A stretch of DNA of 64,000 nucleotides from positions 707,908 to 771,907 of the forward strand of contig NZ_JAIHON010000003.1 of assembly GCF_021173675.1 (NCBI RefSeq), given 5' to 3'. The position numbers and the translations under genes are program-made. The stretch's first letter is position 1. The number at the start of each line of letters is the position of its first letter. Positions 26,286 through 34,674 of this stretch are shown here, piece after piece. The notes under the pieces are model-generated. The model was not told where the DNA came from. It saw only the letters and a program-made list of their open reading frames with translations, and made no database searches. Source of the stretch: Streptomyces lincolnensis (GTDB lineage: Bacteria; Actinomycetota; Actinomycetes; Streptomycetales; Streptomycetaceae).

Positions 26286-27516
26286 GGGCCCAGTCCGGCC
26301 GGACGCGGACGTACTTGATCGCCTGGCGCCAGTAGGTGTAGGCGAGGTGCAGTGTGCCGTCGGACGTCTGCAGGATCGACGGGTAGGAGAACTCGCGGTT
26401 GAGTCGGTCCCGGGAGTTGTTGGTCAGGCAGTGGCCGTCTCCGGTCTCCAGGTCGCGGCTGACGGGCCAGGTGGCACCGCCGTCCGGGGAGAGGGAGAGG
26501 GTCATGGGGGCGCGCGGCGCGCCCCAGAACGCGCTGCCCGGTGTCTCCTTCGGCGCACTGTCTTGCGGCGGCGCCGCCGGGGTCGCGGCCAGCCCGTCGT
26601 CGTCGATCTCGTCGTACAGGGAGAGTCGTCGTGCTGTGGCGTCGGCGGCGCTGCTGTTGTTGTGGGCGAGTGCCAGGCGGCCGTCGGTCAGGCGGACGTA
26701 CTGGATGGACGAGTTGTTGTTGGGCAGGGTGCCGGGGGCGGGAGGGGTCCAGGTCACTCCGCCGTCGGAGGAGCGGGCGGTCAGGACGTGGTCCGCGCGG
26801 CGGCTGCGGAAGAGGGCGAGCAGCGTGCCGTCGGCGAGGGGCCGGACGTTCATGTGGACGGCGCCCTCGCTGTCCGGCACCGGCCGCTCCCGCCATGTCC
26901 GTCCCTCGTCGTCGCTGATCATGACCGAGCTGGTGTCGTGGTCGCCGCTCCATCTGCGCCCGGGGGTGCTCACGCAGCGGAACACCGGCAGCAGCCAGCG
27001 GCCCGAGTCCAGGACGACGACCGGCTGGCGGACGAAGACGCCGCTCGTGCCGTCCGCGGGGAACAGGGTGCGCGGCGGCGACCAGGTGCGGGCCGAGTCC
27101 GTCGAGATACGCACGCGTACCTCCGCGGTGTCCTGGTTGCCTGCTTTCTGGGCGGTGTGCAGGAGCCACACCTCGCCGTGCGGTGTGGTGAACAGCAGGG
27201 GGTTCTGCTCGGAGCGGGTGTCGTCGTCGGAGAGCGGGACGGGGTCCGACCAGCGGTCGGCGGCGGCGTCCAGGCGCGAGAACCAGACGCGGATGTCCGA
27301 CACACCCTCCTGCGTGCCGCCGAACCACACGCACGCCAGATCCCCGTCGGGCAGCAGGGCGAGGTTGGCCGCGTGGTTCTGCACGGCGGGCGCGGGCAGG
27401 AACGCCTCGTGGCGTGCCGGGTCGTCGGTCCGGGACCTGACCACGCCGTCGGGGCTCGGTGGGGGAGGGGGGCTCGGCCGGGGTGCGGTGGCCTGGGATT
27501 CGTGCACGGGGCTCAC
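26275..27516 (-). CDS. Sialidase-fold (BNR repeat) protein (413 aa)
   Basis: Six-bladed propeller of the exo-alpha-sialidase type. Four Asp boxes are visible (STDSARTW, SDDEGRTW, SSDGGVTW, SPDGGATW), together with NHAANLALLPDGDLACVWFG, RSEQNPLLFTTPHGEVWLL and NNNSSIQYVRLTDGRLALAHN. No signal peptide is present, so it is cytoplasmic or released by other means. The N-terminus is Pro-rich. The family includes hydrolases and lyases other than sialidases. The company of aldolase, reductase and kinase genes suggests intracellular breakdown of an imported acidic saccharide. Confidence 0.82.
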   Translation of the reverse strand: MSPVHESQATAPRPSPPPPPSPDGVVRSRTDDPARHEAFLPAPAVQNHAANLALLPDGDLACVWFGGTQEGVSDIRVWFSRLDAAADRWSDPVPLSDDDTRSEQNPLLFTTPHGEVWLLHTAQKAGNQDTAEVRVRISTDSARTWSPPRTLFPADGTSGVFVRQPVVVLDSGRWLLPVFRCVSTPGRRWSGDHDTSSVMISDDEGRTWRERPVPDSEGAVHMNVRPLADGTLLALFRSRRADHVLTARSSDGGVTWTPPAPGTLPNNNSSIQYVRLTDGRLALAHNNSSAADATARRLSLYDEIDDDGLAATPAAPPQDSAPKETPGSAFWGAPRAPMTLSLSPDGGATWPVSRDLETGDGHCLTNNSRDRLNREFSYPSILQTSDGTLHLAYTYWRQAIKYVRVRPDWARDG

Positions 27517-27555
27517 GGGATTCCTCGGGTGGGGGAGACGGGGGACGGCTGCCGG

Positions 27556-28332
27556 TCAGCCCTGTGCGGTACGGAGATGCTGTGCGGCGATCTGCTGGAG
27601 GTGGACGATGTCCGAGGCGACGGAGGCGAAGGTGAATCCCTCGGCCAGCCTGCGGGCGGCGTTGTCGCCGTCGGGGGTGTGGATGCCGGCGGCGATCCCG
27701 GCGGTCTCGGCCGCCTTGCGGACGCGTTCCAGGGCGGTCTCGAAGTCGTTCTGTACCGCGGGGTCGCCGGCGGTCCGGCCGCCGATGGCGAGGCGCAGGT
27801 CGGACGGGCCCACGTAGATGCCGTCCAGCCCGGGGACGGCGCAGATCTCCTCGACGTGTCCGAGGCCGTCGGCGGTCTCGATCATCGCCAGTACGGCGAT
27901 GGCGTCGTGGGTGTCCGCGGGGTCGGGCCCGATGCGCAGCTGGGCGCGCATCGGGCCGTAGGACCGGATGCCCAGGGGCGGGTAGCGCACCGAGGCGACC
28001 GCGCGTGCGGCGTCGGCGGCGGTGTTCACCAGGGGGACGATCACGGCGGTGGCGCCGGCGTCCAGGGCGCGGCCGATGCACGTGGGTTCGTTGGCCTCCA
28101 CCCGTACGGCGCCGACGGCGGTGGAGCCCTTGGTGTCGGTGGCGAGCAGGTTGTTCAGCATGCCCTGGTAGCCGAACAGTCCGTGCTGGGCGTCGAAGGC
28201 AAGGTAGTCGTAGCCGAGCCGGGCCAGCCGTTCGGCGGCGACCGGTGAGTCGATGAGCGACCAGTAGCCGATCAGGCGGCGACGGGCGCGCAGGTCCGCG
28301 GTGAACTCGGCGGGGGTGCGGGAGTGGGGCAA
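27556..28332 (-). CDS. HpcH/HpaI family aldolase (258 aa)
   Basis: Class II pyruvate aldolase fold. Catalytic His lies in FDAQHGLFGYQ, the metal ligand Glu in AVLAMIETADGLGHVEEICA and the Asp in YVGPSDLRLAIGG; PPLGIRSYGPMRA also matches. Members cleave 2-keto-3-deoxy or 4-hydroxy-2-oxo acids to pyruvate and an aldehyde. TTG 28332 is chosen because GGAGG lies five bases upstream and the protein then starts near the family norm. Follows the aldo/keto reductase gene after 19 bases. Confidence 0.87.
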   Translation of the reverse strand: MPHSRTPAEFTADLRARRRLIGYWSLIDSPVAAERLARLGYDYLAFDAQHGLFGYQGMLNNLLATDTKGSTAVGAVRVEANEPTCIGRALDAGATAVIVPLVNTAADAARAVASVRYPPLGIRSYGPMRAQLRIGPDPADTHDAIAVLAMIETADGLGHVEEICAVPGLDGIYVGPSDLRLAIGGRTAGDPAVQNDFETALERVRKAAETAGIAAGIHTPDGDNAARRLAEGFTFASVASDIVHLQQIAAQHLRTAQG

Positions 28333-28351
28333 CGGAACCTCCGGGGCGCGG

Positions 28352-29332
28352 TCAGCGGTTGTAGGCGGGCATCGGGCCGCGCAGCCGGGCACCGATGGCG
28401 TCGCAGGCCGCGGTGACGTCGGCGGGCAGGGGGCCCTTCGCGGCGGCGGCGAGGTTGGCGGCCAGGTGGGCGGTCTTCGAGCCGCCCAGGAGCAGCGCGT
28501 CGGTGGACGGGCGGTCCAGCAGCCAGCGCAGCGCCAGTTCCGTGAGGGGGATGCCGGCCGTGTCCGCCACCGTGGTCAGTTCCGAGACGGCGGTGAACAG
28601 GTCCTCGTCCCAGTAGCGTTCGCGGTACATCGCGGCCAGACGCGAATCGCCGAACCGGCCGGAGTCCGGCAGGGACCCGAAGTGGTGACGGCCGCTCAGA
28701 AGCCCGCCGCCCAGGGGGTTGTACACCATGGTGCGCAGCTTCGTCGTCGACGCGTACTCGGTGTACTCCTCCTCGATGCGGCGGGCGAGGAGGTTGTGGA
28801 GCTGCTGGGCCACGACGGGGCGGGGCGCGCCCACCTCGTCGGCGGTGCGCACGAGTTCGGAGATCTGCCAGGCGGCGTAGTTCGACACGCCCAGGGCGCC
28901 GATCTTCCCCTCGGCGGCGAACTCGGCCACGGTGGCGAGGGTGTCGGCGAGCGGGGTCGCGCGGTCCGGCTGATGAAGGTAGAAGAGGTCGACGCGGTCG
29001 GTGCCCAGGCGCTTGAGGCTGCCGTCCAGGGCGGCGCGCAGCCCGGCGGGCGACAGGGGGTGGTGCTCGCCCTGGTCGGGGTGGGGAATCCCGGCCTTGG
29101 TGGCCAGTACGATCCGGTCGCGGCGGCCCGGGAGCAGCTCGCCGAGCAGCCGCTCGCTCTCCCCGCCCGCGTACCCGTTGGCGGTGTCGACGCCGGTGAC
29201 GCCGGCGTCCAGGGCCATGTCGAGCATGGCGGCGGCCGTGTCGCGGTCGACGGTGTCACCGAAGGTCATGGTGCCGAGCACCAGCCGGGACAGCGGCAGT
29301 CGGGTGTTCGGCAGGGTGATGCCGGTGGTCAC
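28352..29332 (-). CDS. Aldo/keto reductase (326 aa)
   Basis: NADPH-dependent (alpha/beta)8 barrel: VDTANGYAGGESERLLGELL with catalytic Asp/Tyr, Lys in VLATKAGI, DRVDLFYLHQPD with catalytic His, GALGVSNYAAWQ, and a LLLGGSKTAHLAANL cofactor end. The GTG start at 29332 overlaps the upstream ATPase stop (GTGA). The family acts on sugars and keto acids; the context suggests aldose or keto-acid reduction in the same pathway as the HpaI aldolase. Confidence 0.88.
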   Translation of the reverse strand: MTTGITLPNTRLPLSRLVLGTMTFGDTVDRDTAAAMLDMALDAGVTGVDTANGYAGGESERLLGELLPGRRDRIVLATKAGIPHPDQGEHHPLSPAGLRAALDGSLKRLGTDRVDLFYLHQPDRATPLADTLATVAEFAAEGKIGALGVSNYAAWQISELVRTADEVGAPRPVVAQQLHNLLARRIEEEYTEYASTTKLRTMVYNPLGGGLLSGRHHFGSLPDSGRFGDSRLAAMYRERYWDEDLFTAVSELTTVADTAGIPLTELALRWLLDRPSTDALLLGGSKTAHLAANLAAAAKGPLPADVTAACDAIGARLRGPMPAYNR

Positions 29333-30153
29333 GAGGGGGTTCCTTCCAGGACGTGGCGGGGCTTCAGGCCGCGCATCGCGGTGGGGTCGAGGGCGGCGCG
29401 GCGCAGGGCGCGGGTGTAGGGGTCGGTGGGGGAGGCGAGTACGTCCGCGGTCCGGCCGGTCTCGACGGTGCGGCCGGCCCGCATCACCACGACGTCGGTA
29501 CTGATCTCGCGCACCACGCCGAGGTGGTGCGCGATGACGAGGTAGGCGATGCCGGTCTCCTCCTGCAATTCCCTGAGCAGGGAGAGCACTTGGGCCTGGA
29601 CGGAGACGTCGAGCGCGGAGGTCGCCTCGTCGCACACCAGCAGATCGGGGCGGGAGGCGAGCGCGCGGGCGATGCCGATGCGCTGGCGCTGGCCGCCGGA
29701 GAAGTCGGCCGGGCGGCGGTGCAGCGCGGAGGAGGGCAGACCGACCTGGTCGATCAACTCGGCGGCGCGTCGGGCGCGTTCGGCCCGGTCGGACCCGCCC
29801 GCCAGGCGCAGCGGCTCGGCGACGATCTGCTGCGCGGTCAGATGGGGGTCCAGGGAGCCGTAGGGATCCTGGAACACCATCTGCACGCGTCGGCGCAGCG
29901 GGCGTAGCCTGCGCTCCGGCAGGGTGGCGATGTCCGTGCCGTCCAGCACGATGCGGCCCGAGAGCGGCTTGAGCAGCCGGACGAGAGCGCGGGCGAGCGT
30001 GGACTTGCCGCAGCCGGACTCGCCGACCACGGCGAGCGAACCGCCCCGCCGCAGTTGGAAGCCGACGCGGTCGACGGCGCGGAACGGGCCGTCCGCCGTC
30101 GGATACTCGACGACGAGGTCCTCGACGGACAGCAGGGGGTGCTCTTCGGTCAT
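29329..30153 (-). CDS. Peptide/opine-type ABC transporter ATPase (DppF-like, 274 aa)
   Basis: Walker A GESGCGKST, Q-loop VFQDPYGSLDP, signature FSGGQRQRIGIARAL, Walker B LLVCDEATSALD and switch His in VIAHHLGVV. A C-terminal DPYTRALR segment of the oligopeptide importer subfamily is present. Overlaps the upstream DppD-like gene by four bases. Second ATPase of the five-gene importer. Confidence 0.92.
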   Translation of the reverse strand: MTEEHPLLSVEDLVVEYPTADGPFRAVDRVGFQLRRGGSLAVVGESGCGKSTLARALVRLLKPLSGRIVLDGTDIATLPERRLRPLRRRVQMVFQDPYGSLDPHLTAQQIVAEPLRLAGGSDRAERARRAAELIDQVGLPSSALHRRPADFSGGQRQRIGIARALASRPDLLVCDEATSALDVSVQAQVLSLLRELQEETGIAYLVIAHHLGVVREISTDVVVMRAGRTVETGRTADVLASPTDPYTRALRRAALDPTAMRGLKPRHVLEGTPS

Positions 30154-31022
30154 CGGGGCTCCTCCCCGGGCGGTCGAGCCGGTGATGAGGCCGCCTCCCG
30201 GACGGCGGGTTCGCCCTCGTCCCAGGCACCCAGGCGGGGTACGGCGGCGAGGAGGGCGCGGGTGTACGGCTCGGCGGGCCGCTCGACGATCCGGTCGGCG
30301 GGCCCCGACTCCACGAACCGGCCGTCCTTCATGACGTGGATGCGGTCGGAGACGAGTCGGGCCACGCCCAGGTCGTGGGTGATCATCAGCATGCCGATGC
30401 CGGTGCGTTCCTGGAGCTCCATCAGCAGGTCGAGCACGCTCGCCTGGACGGTGGCGTCCAGCGCGGAGGTGGGTTCGTCGGCGACGAGGAGTTCGGGCTC
30501 CGCGGCCAGCGCGATGGCGATGAGGACGCGCTGCAGCATGCCGCCGGAGAGCTGGTGCGGGTAGGTCTTCCAGTGGGTCTCGGGCTTGCTGATGCGCACC
30601 TGGGCGAGGAGCTCGGTGCCCTTCTCCCGGGCCTGGGCGCGCGACAGTCCGGGTCGGCGCAGCCGGATCGCGCCGCCGAGTTGCCGGCCGATGGTGTGGA
30701 CCGGGCTGAGCGCGGTCATCGGGTCCTGCGGGATCAGCGACACCGTGCGCCCGCGCACACCGCGCGCGGCGGCCGGATCGGCCACGACGTCCCGTCCGGC
30801 GATGCGGACACTGCCGGACAGTACGGCGAGGCCCTCGGGCAGCAGCCGCAGGATGCCCATCGCCGTGGTCGACTTGCCGGAGCCCGACTCGCCGATGAGC
30901 GTCACGGTCTCACCGTGGCCGACGGTGAAGCTCACGCCGTCGACGGCCCGTACGACACCGTGTGCGGTGATGAGTTCGATCTGCAGGTTCCGTACGTCGA
31001 GCAGAGGCGATTGCCCGGTCAT
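30150..31022 (-). CDS. Peptide/opine-type ABC transporter ATPase (DppD-like, 290 aa)
   Basis: Walker A GESGSGKST, Q-loop IPQDPMTALSP, signature LSGGMLQRVLIAIAL, Walker B LLVADEPTSALD, then HDLGVARLVSDRIHVMKDGR and the subfamily tail EPYTRALLAAVPRLG. Translationally coupled to both neighbours by ATGA overlaps (31019-31022 and 30150-30153). With the DppF-like protein it forms the ATPase pair energising the two permeases. Confidence 0.92.
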   Translation of the reverse strand: MTGQSPLLDVRNLQIELITAHGVVRAVDGVSFTVGHGETVTLIGESGSGKSTTAMGILRLLPEGLAVLSGSVRIAGRDVVADPAAARGVRGRTVSLIPQDPMTALSPVHTIGRQLGGAIRLRRPGLSRAQAREKGTELLAQVRISKPETHWKTYPHQLSGGMLQRVLIAIALAAEPELLVADEPTSALDATVQASVLDLLMELQERTGIGMLMITHDLGVARLVSDRIHVMKDGRFVESGPADRIVERPAEPYTRALLAAVPRLGAWDEGEPAVREAASSPARPPGEEPR

Positions 31023-31921
31023 GCGCGTGCTCCCTTCCGGCGGCGCGTGCGGTCCCGCAGGCCGTCGCCGAGCAGATTGACGCCGACCACCAGCAGGGCG
31101 ATCACCAGTCCGGGCAGCGTGACCAGCCACCACGAGGTGGTGATGTAGGCCTGGCCGTCGGAGATGATCCGGCCCCAGGTCGCGAACGGCCGCTGGGGTC
31201 CGGCCCCGAGGAAACTGAGCGCGCTCTCCAGCAGGACGGCCTGGGCGATCAGGAGCAGGACGACGAGGCTCACCGGGCGCACGACGTTGGGCACGACGTG
31301 GCGGGCCAGCACGGTCCAGCCGCGCAGTCCCAGCACCCGGGCCGCGGCGACGTAGGGTTTCTCCCGCTCGACCAGGACCAGGGAGCGGGTCAGCCGTGCC
31401 ACCTCCGGCCACTGGGCGACGGCGATCACGCAGGTGATCACGGTGATCGAGGGCCCGAACAGGGCGACCACGAGGAGCAGCATCATCAGCAGCGGCAGGG
31501 CCAGTTGCGCTTCCAGGAAGCGGGAGACGAGGGCGTCGACCCAGCCGCCGAAGAACCCGGCCGCGGCTCCGGCGGCCATGCCGATCAGCCCGGAGACCAG
31601 GACGGCCAGGACGCCGACGGACAGGGACACCTGTCCGCCGTGGAGGATGCGGGAGAGGAGATCGCGGCCGAGCTGGTCGGTGCCGAACAGGTGGCCGCCG
31701 CTGAGGGGCGGCAGGCGGCGCTGCGACAGGTCCTGCGCGTTGGCGTCGGGCAGGGGCAGCAGGCCGGCGAGGGCCACCGGCAGCACGACGAGGGCGGTGC
31801 ACAGGGCGCCGGCCCAGATCTTGAAGCGCGCGCCGCGCCGCTGCCGGGTCGCGGTGGCCCGGGCCAGGTCGCGCGCGGTGACCGCGCTCGGCCGCTCGGG
31901 GCCGACAACCGTACCGGTCAT
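31019..31921 (-). CDS. ABC transporter permease (DppC-like, 300 aa)
   Basis: Long cytoplasmic N-terminus, a first TM helix (ALCTALVVLPVALAGLLPLP), then the permease core: HLFGTDQLGRDLLSRILHGG, the typical DppC start of the binding-protein-dependent domain, and the ATPase-contacting EAA-type loop in VAAARVLGLRGWTVLARHVV. About six membrane helices in all. Three bases after the DppB-like stop. Confidence 0.9.
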   Translation of the reverse strand: MTGTVVGPERPSAVTARDLARATATRQRRGARFKIWAGALCTALVVLPVALAGLLPLPDANAQDLSQRRLPPLSGGHLFGTDQLGRDLLSRILHGGQVSLSVGVLAVLVSGLIGMAAGAAAGFFGGWVDALVSRFLEAQLALPLLMMLLLVVALFGPSITVITCVIAVAQWPEVARLTRSLVLVEREKPYVAAARVLGLRGWTVLARHVVPNVVRPVSLVVLLLIAQAVLLESALSFLGAGPQRPFATWGRIISDGQAYITTSWWLVTLPGLVIALLVVGVNLLGDGLRDRTRRRKGARA

Positions 31922-31924
31922 GGG

Positions 31925-32854
31925 TCAGGCCGCCTTTCCGAGTCGTACCCGCGGATCGAGCAGCGGGTAGGCGAGGTCGACGAGTAGTTGGACGAGGATG
32001 GCGAGAGTGGCGGTGACCAGGACGGTGGCCTGGATGAGCGGGTAGTCGCGGGTGGCGAGGGCGCGGACGACGAGCGAGCCGACGCCGGGCCAGCCGAAGA
32101 CGACCTCCACGACCACGACACCGTTGAGCAGGGCGGCGAAGCGTGTCCCCAGGGCGGTCACCAGGGGCACGGCGGAGTTCCTCAGGCCGTAGCTCCAGGT
32201 CAGGGCCCGCTCGGAGACACCGCGGGAGCGGGCGATCGTGGTGTACGGGGCGGCGAGCGCGGTGACCATCTCGCGCCGCACCAGCCGGGACACCAGGGCG
32301 AGTTGGAGGACCGCGACGGTCACGGTCGGCAGGACCAGTCCGCTCCACGTGGTGAACCCGGAGGCGGGCAGCACCGGCAGCAGCACGGCGAACAGGGTCA
32401 GCAGCATCACGCCGGTCCAGAAGTCGGGCATCGACTGGCCGGTGATGGTCAGCACGTTGGCCCCGAGTTCCCGTTTGGTGTCGGCCCGTCGGGCCATCCA
32501 CACGCCGAGCGGCACGGCGACGACGGTGGTGACGGTGATCGCCGCGACGGCGAGAGTGATCGTGTACGGCATCCGGTCCATGACCACGTCGAAGGCCGGG
32601 GCATGGAAGGAGTAGCTGGTGCCGAGATTCCCGGTGAACAGGTCGCGCAGGAAGATCCCGTACTGGTTGATCAGCGGCTCGTCGAGGCCGAACTGCGCGC
32701 GGATACGGTCGAGTTCGGCGCTGCTCGCGGTCGGCGCGGCGTAGGCGGCGGCCGGGTCGCCCGGCGCGAGGCGGACCAGCAGGAAGACCGTGGTCAGGGT
32801 GAGGAAGATCGCCAGCAGGCTCTGGCCGACGCGGCGGAGGAGGTAGGTCGGCAC
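31925..32854 (-). CDS. ABC transporter permease (DppB-like, 309 aa)
   Basis: Begins MPTYLLRRVGQSLLAIFLTL, the family-typical first helix, then VRLAPGDPAAAY, YGIFLRDLFTGNLGTSYSF and the EAA-type loop YTTIARSRGVSERALTWSYG. Six TM helices. Starts three bases after the stop of the binding-protein gene. Pairs with the DppC-like permease. Confidence 0.91.
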   Translation of the reverse strand: MPTYLLRRVGQSLLAIFLTLTTVFLLVRLAPGDPAAAYAAPTASSAELDRIRAQFGLDEPLINQYGIFLRDLFTGNLGTSYSFHAPAFDVVMDRMPYTITLAVAAITVTTVVAVPLGVWMARRADTKRELGANVLTITGQSMPDFWTGVMLLTLFAVLLPVLPASGFTTWSGLVLPTVTVAVLQLALVSRLVRREMVTALAAPYTTIARSRGVSERALTWSYGLRNSAVPLVTALGTRFAALLNGVVVVEVVFGWPGVGSLVVRALATRDYPLIQATVLVTATLAILVQLLVDLAYPLLDPRVRLGKAA

Positions 32855-32857
32855 GGC

Positions 32858-34456
32858 TCAGCCCTCCAGCCGTACGGCGGACAGGTCATAGGAGTTGAGC
32901 TTCAGCAGGCCCAGGTCGTGCACGCGGTCCCGGCGGGCCAGCAGCGTCTTGGGCGCGAACGCCCACAGCATGGGCCAGGTGTCCCAGATGTCGTGCTGGA
33001 CGGCGGCCAGCTTCCGCTCGCGGGTGGCGTCGTCGGTCTCGGTGGCCGCGTCGGCGAGTTTGCGCTGGACGTCCGGGACGACGTACCCCATGTAGGTGTC
33101 GCGGGTGCGCTCCTTCTCGGGCGTGCCGCCGTACATGCCCTGCAGCGAGGTGAGGGCCTGGCCGGTCGGGCCCGGGAAGCCGTTGCCGATGACGTCCCAG
33201 TCGCCGCCGCGTCCCTGACGCCACTTCAGGATGTCGCCGCCCGGCTCGAACTCCAGGAGCGTGGCGCGCACGCCGATGTCGCGGAACATGTCGGCGACGG
33301 CTTCCATGACGGAGCTGTCGGCGGCGAACTCGCCGGTCTCCCAGATGATCCGGATCCGCAGCCCGTCCGCGCCCAGGGCCTTCAGGCGTGCCCGGGCCCG
33401 GCCCGGGTCGTAGGCGAACTCGCCGGTGCGTACGGCGCCTTCGAGGGCGAGGGGGACCACTCCCCGGGCCTCTTCGGCGGAGCCGGTCAGGACGTCGCGG
33501 ATCAGGGAGCCGCCGTCGACGGCGAGGCTGAGGGCGCGCCGGACGCGGGCGTCGGCGAGCGGATGGGGGTTCTTCTTGCGGAAGTTGTAGAAGAGCTGGC
33601 AGATACGGGTCCCGGAGGTCTCCTGGAGTGCGACGCCCGGCAGGCCGGTCAGCTGCTCGGCGGAGTCCGGAGTGAGTGTGTCGACGACGTCCAGCTCGCC
33701 GCTGCGCAGGGCGATGACGCGGCTGGACTCCTCGGGCACGAAACGGACGCGGACGGTGTCGACGTGCGGCGCGCGGCCCCAGTAGCGGGGGTTGCGGGCG
33801 AGCGTGTACTCGCCGGCGCCGCTGTTGGCCCTGGCGACCTGGTACGGGCCCGAGCCGACGCCGCTCTGCAACTCCTCGGGGCGGTTGGCGGCGGCCGGGG
33901 TGATGTGGATGCTGGCCATCAGCCCGTCGAGGCCGGGCACGGGACGCTTCGTGTGCAGCGTGAAGGTGCGCTCGCCGGTCTTCTCGACGGTGGGCAGTTC
34001 CGGGAAGAGGCTGAGAATGAAGGAGCCGTTGACCTTGCCGTACATCGTGAGGGCGGTGGCGACGTCCTCGACGGTGACGGGGCTGCCGTCGGAGTAGCAC
34101 ACGCCCTCGCGCAGCCGCACGCTCCAGGCGGTCGGCCCGCTCATGGTGAAGCGGTCGGCGAGGACGAGCTGCGGTTTCATGCCGGGCCCGATGCGGGTGA
34201 GGGCCTGGCGGACCGCGCGCTGCACGGTGACCGCCGCGTCGAACTGGTTGAGCTTGTTGTCCAGGCTGACGAGGGAGCGGTTCAGGCCGAGGGTGAGGGT
34301 GCCGGGACCGGGGGCTCCGGTCGGTCCGGCACAGGCGGACAGCGGGCCGAGGGCGAGGCCCGCGCCGCCGAGCGCGCTCCAGCGCAGCAGGGTGCGGCGG
34401 GTGAGGGACTCGTGGGGCGGGCGGTCCGGGGGTGCGCTTGGGGAGGTTGGGGTCAT
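32858..34456 (-). CDS. Peptide/opine-type solute-binding lipoprotein (532 aa)
   Basis: Family 5 extracellular binding protein. The N-terminus has a twin-arginine-like signal (RRTLLRWSALGGAGLALG) ending in the lipobox LSAC, so it is exported and lipid-anchored. Typical body motifs: TLTLGLNRSLVSLDN, LADRFTMSGPTAWSVRLREG, VCYSDGSPVTVEDVATALT, and a DWDVIGNGFPGPTG segment. ATG 34456 gives a proper signal; frames open further upstream are not needed. First gene of the operon, so its ligand defines the island; not necessarily a peptide, since this family also takes up opines and glycosides. Confidence 0.9.
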   Translation of the reverse strand: MTPTSPSAPPDRPPHESLTRRTLLRWSALGGAGLALGPLSACAGPTGAPGPGTLTLGLNRSLVSLDNKLNQFDAAVTVQRAVRQALTRIGPGMKPQLVLADRFTMSGPTAWSVRLREGVCYSDGSPVTVEDVATALTMYGKVNGSFILSLFPELPTVEKTGERTFTLHTKRPVPGLDGLMASIHITPAAANRPEELQSGVGSGPYQVARANSGAGEYTLARNPRYWGRAPHVDTVRVRFVPEESSRVIALRSGELDVVDTLTPDSAEQLTGLPGVALQETSGTRICQLFYNFRKKNPHPLADARVRRALSLAVDGGSLIRDVLTGSAEEARGVVPLALEGAVRTGEFAYDPGRARARLKALGADGLRIRIIWETGEFAADSSVMEAVADMFRDIGVRATLLEFEPGGDILKWRQGRGGDWDVIGNGFPGPTGQALTSLQGMYGGTPEKERTRDTYMGYVVPDVQRKLADAATETDDATRERKLAAVQHDIWDTWPMLWAFAPKTLLARRDRVHDLGLLKLNSYDLSAVRLEG

Positions 34457-34577
34457 CGTCGACCTTCTCGCGTTCCGGGGTGCGACCGGCTCGTGGTGTT
34501 CGTGCGGCTCTCGCGGCGGGCCGGGGCGGGCCCGACAGCGGGAAGCGAACGGTGTCGCGCCGGAAAAGGTGGCACGA

Positions 34578-34615
34578 TTGCGCGATGTGCGCAAGAGGTC
34601 TCGCGCATATCGCGC
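34578..34615. promoter_or_regulatory. Two GCGC-N5-GCGC dyads in the divergent promoter region
   Basis: TTGCGC-GATGT-GCGCAA (34578-34594) and GCGC-ATATC-GCGC (34603-34615), centres 23 bases apart, about two helical turns. They lie between the divergent transporter operon and the kinase operon and are good candidates for the DeoR regulator encoded at 37064. GCGC is frequent in this DNA, so the call is moderate. Confidence 0.5.
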
Positions 34616-34674
34616 AGTCCGTGTCATCATCGGTCACCGAGGCGGCCCGACCGGGGCCGTCCGAGGAGGTACCC

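Noticed and set aside
26029..28248. A 739-codon plus-strand frame opposite the sialidase-fold and aldolase genes
   Set aside because: Shadow frame; the minus strand encodes clear families with motifs.
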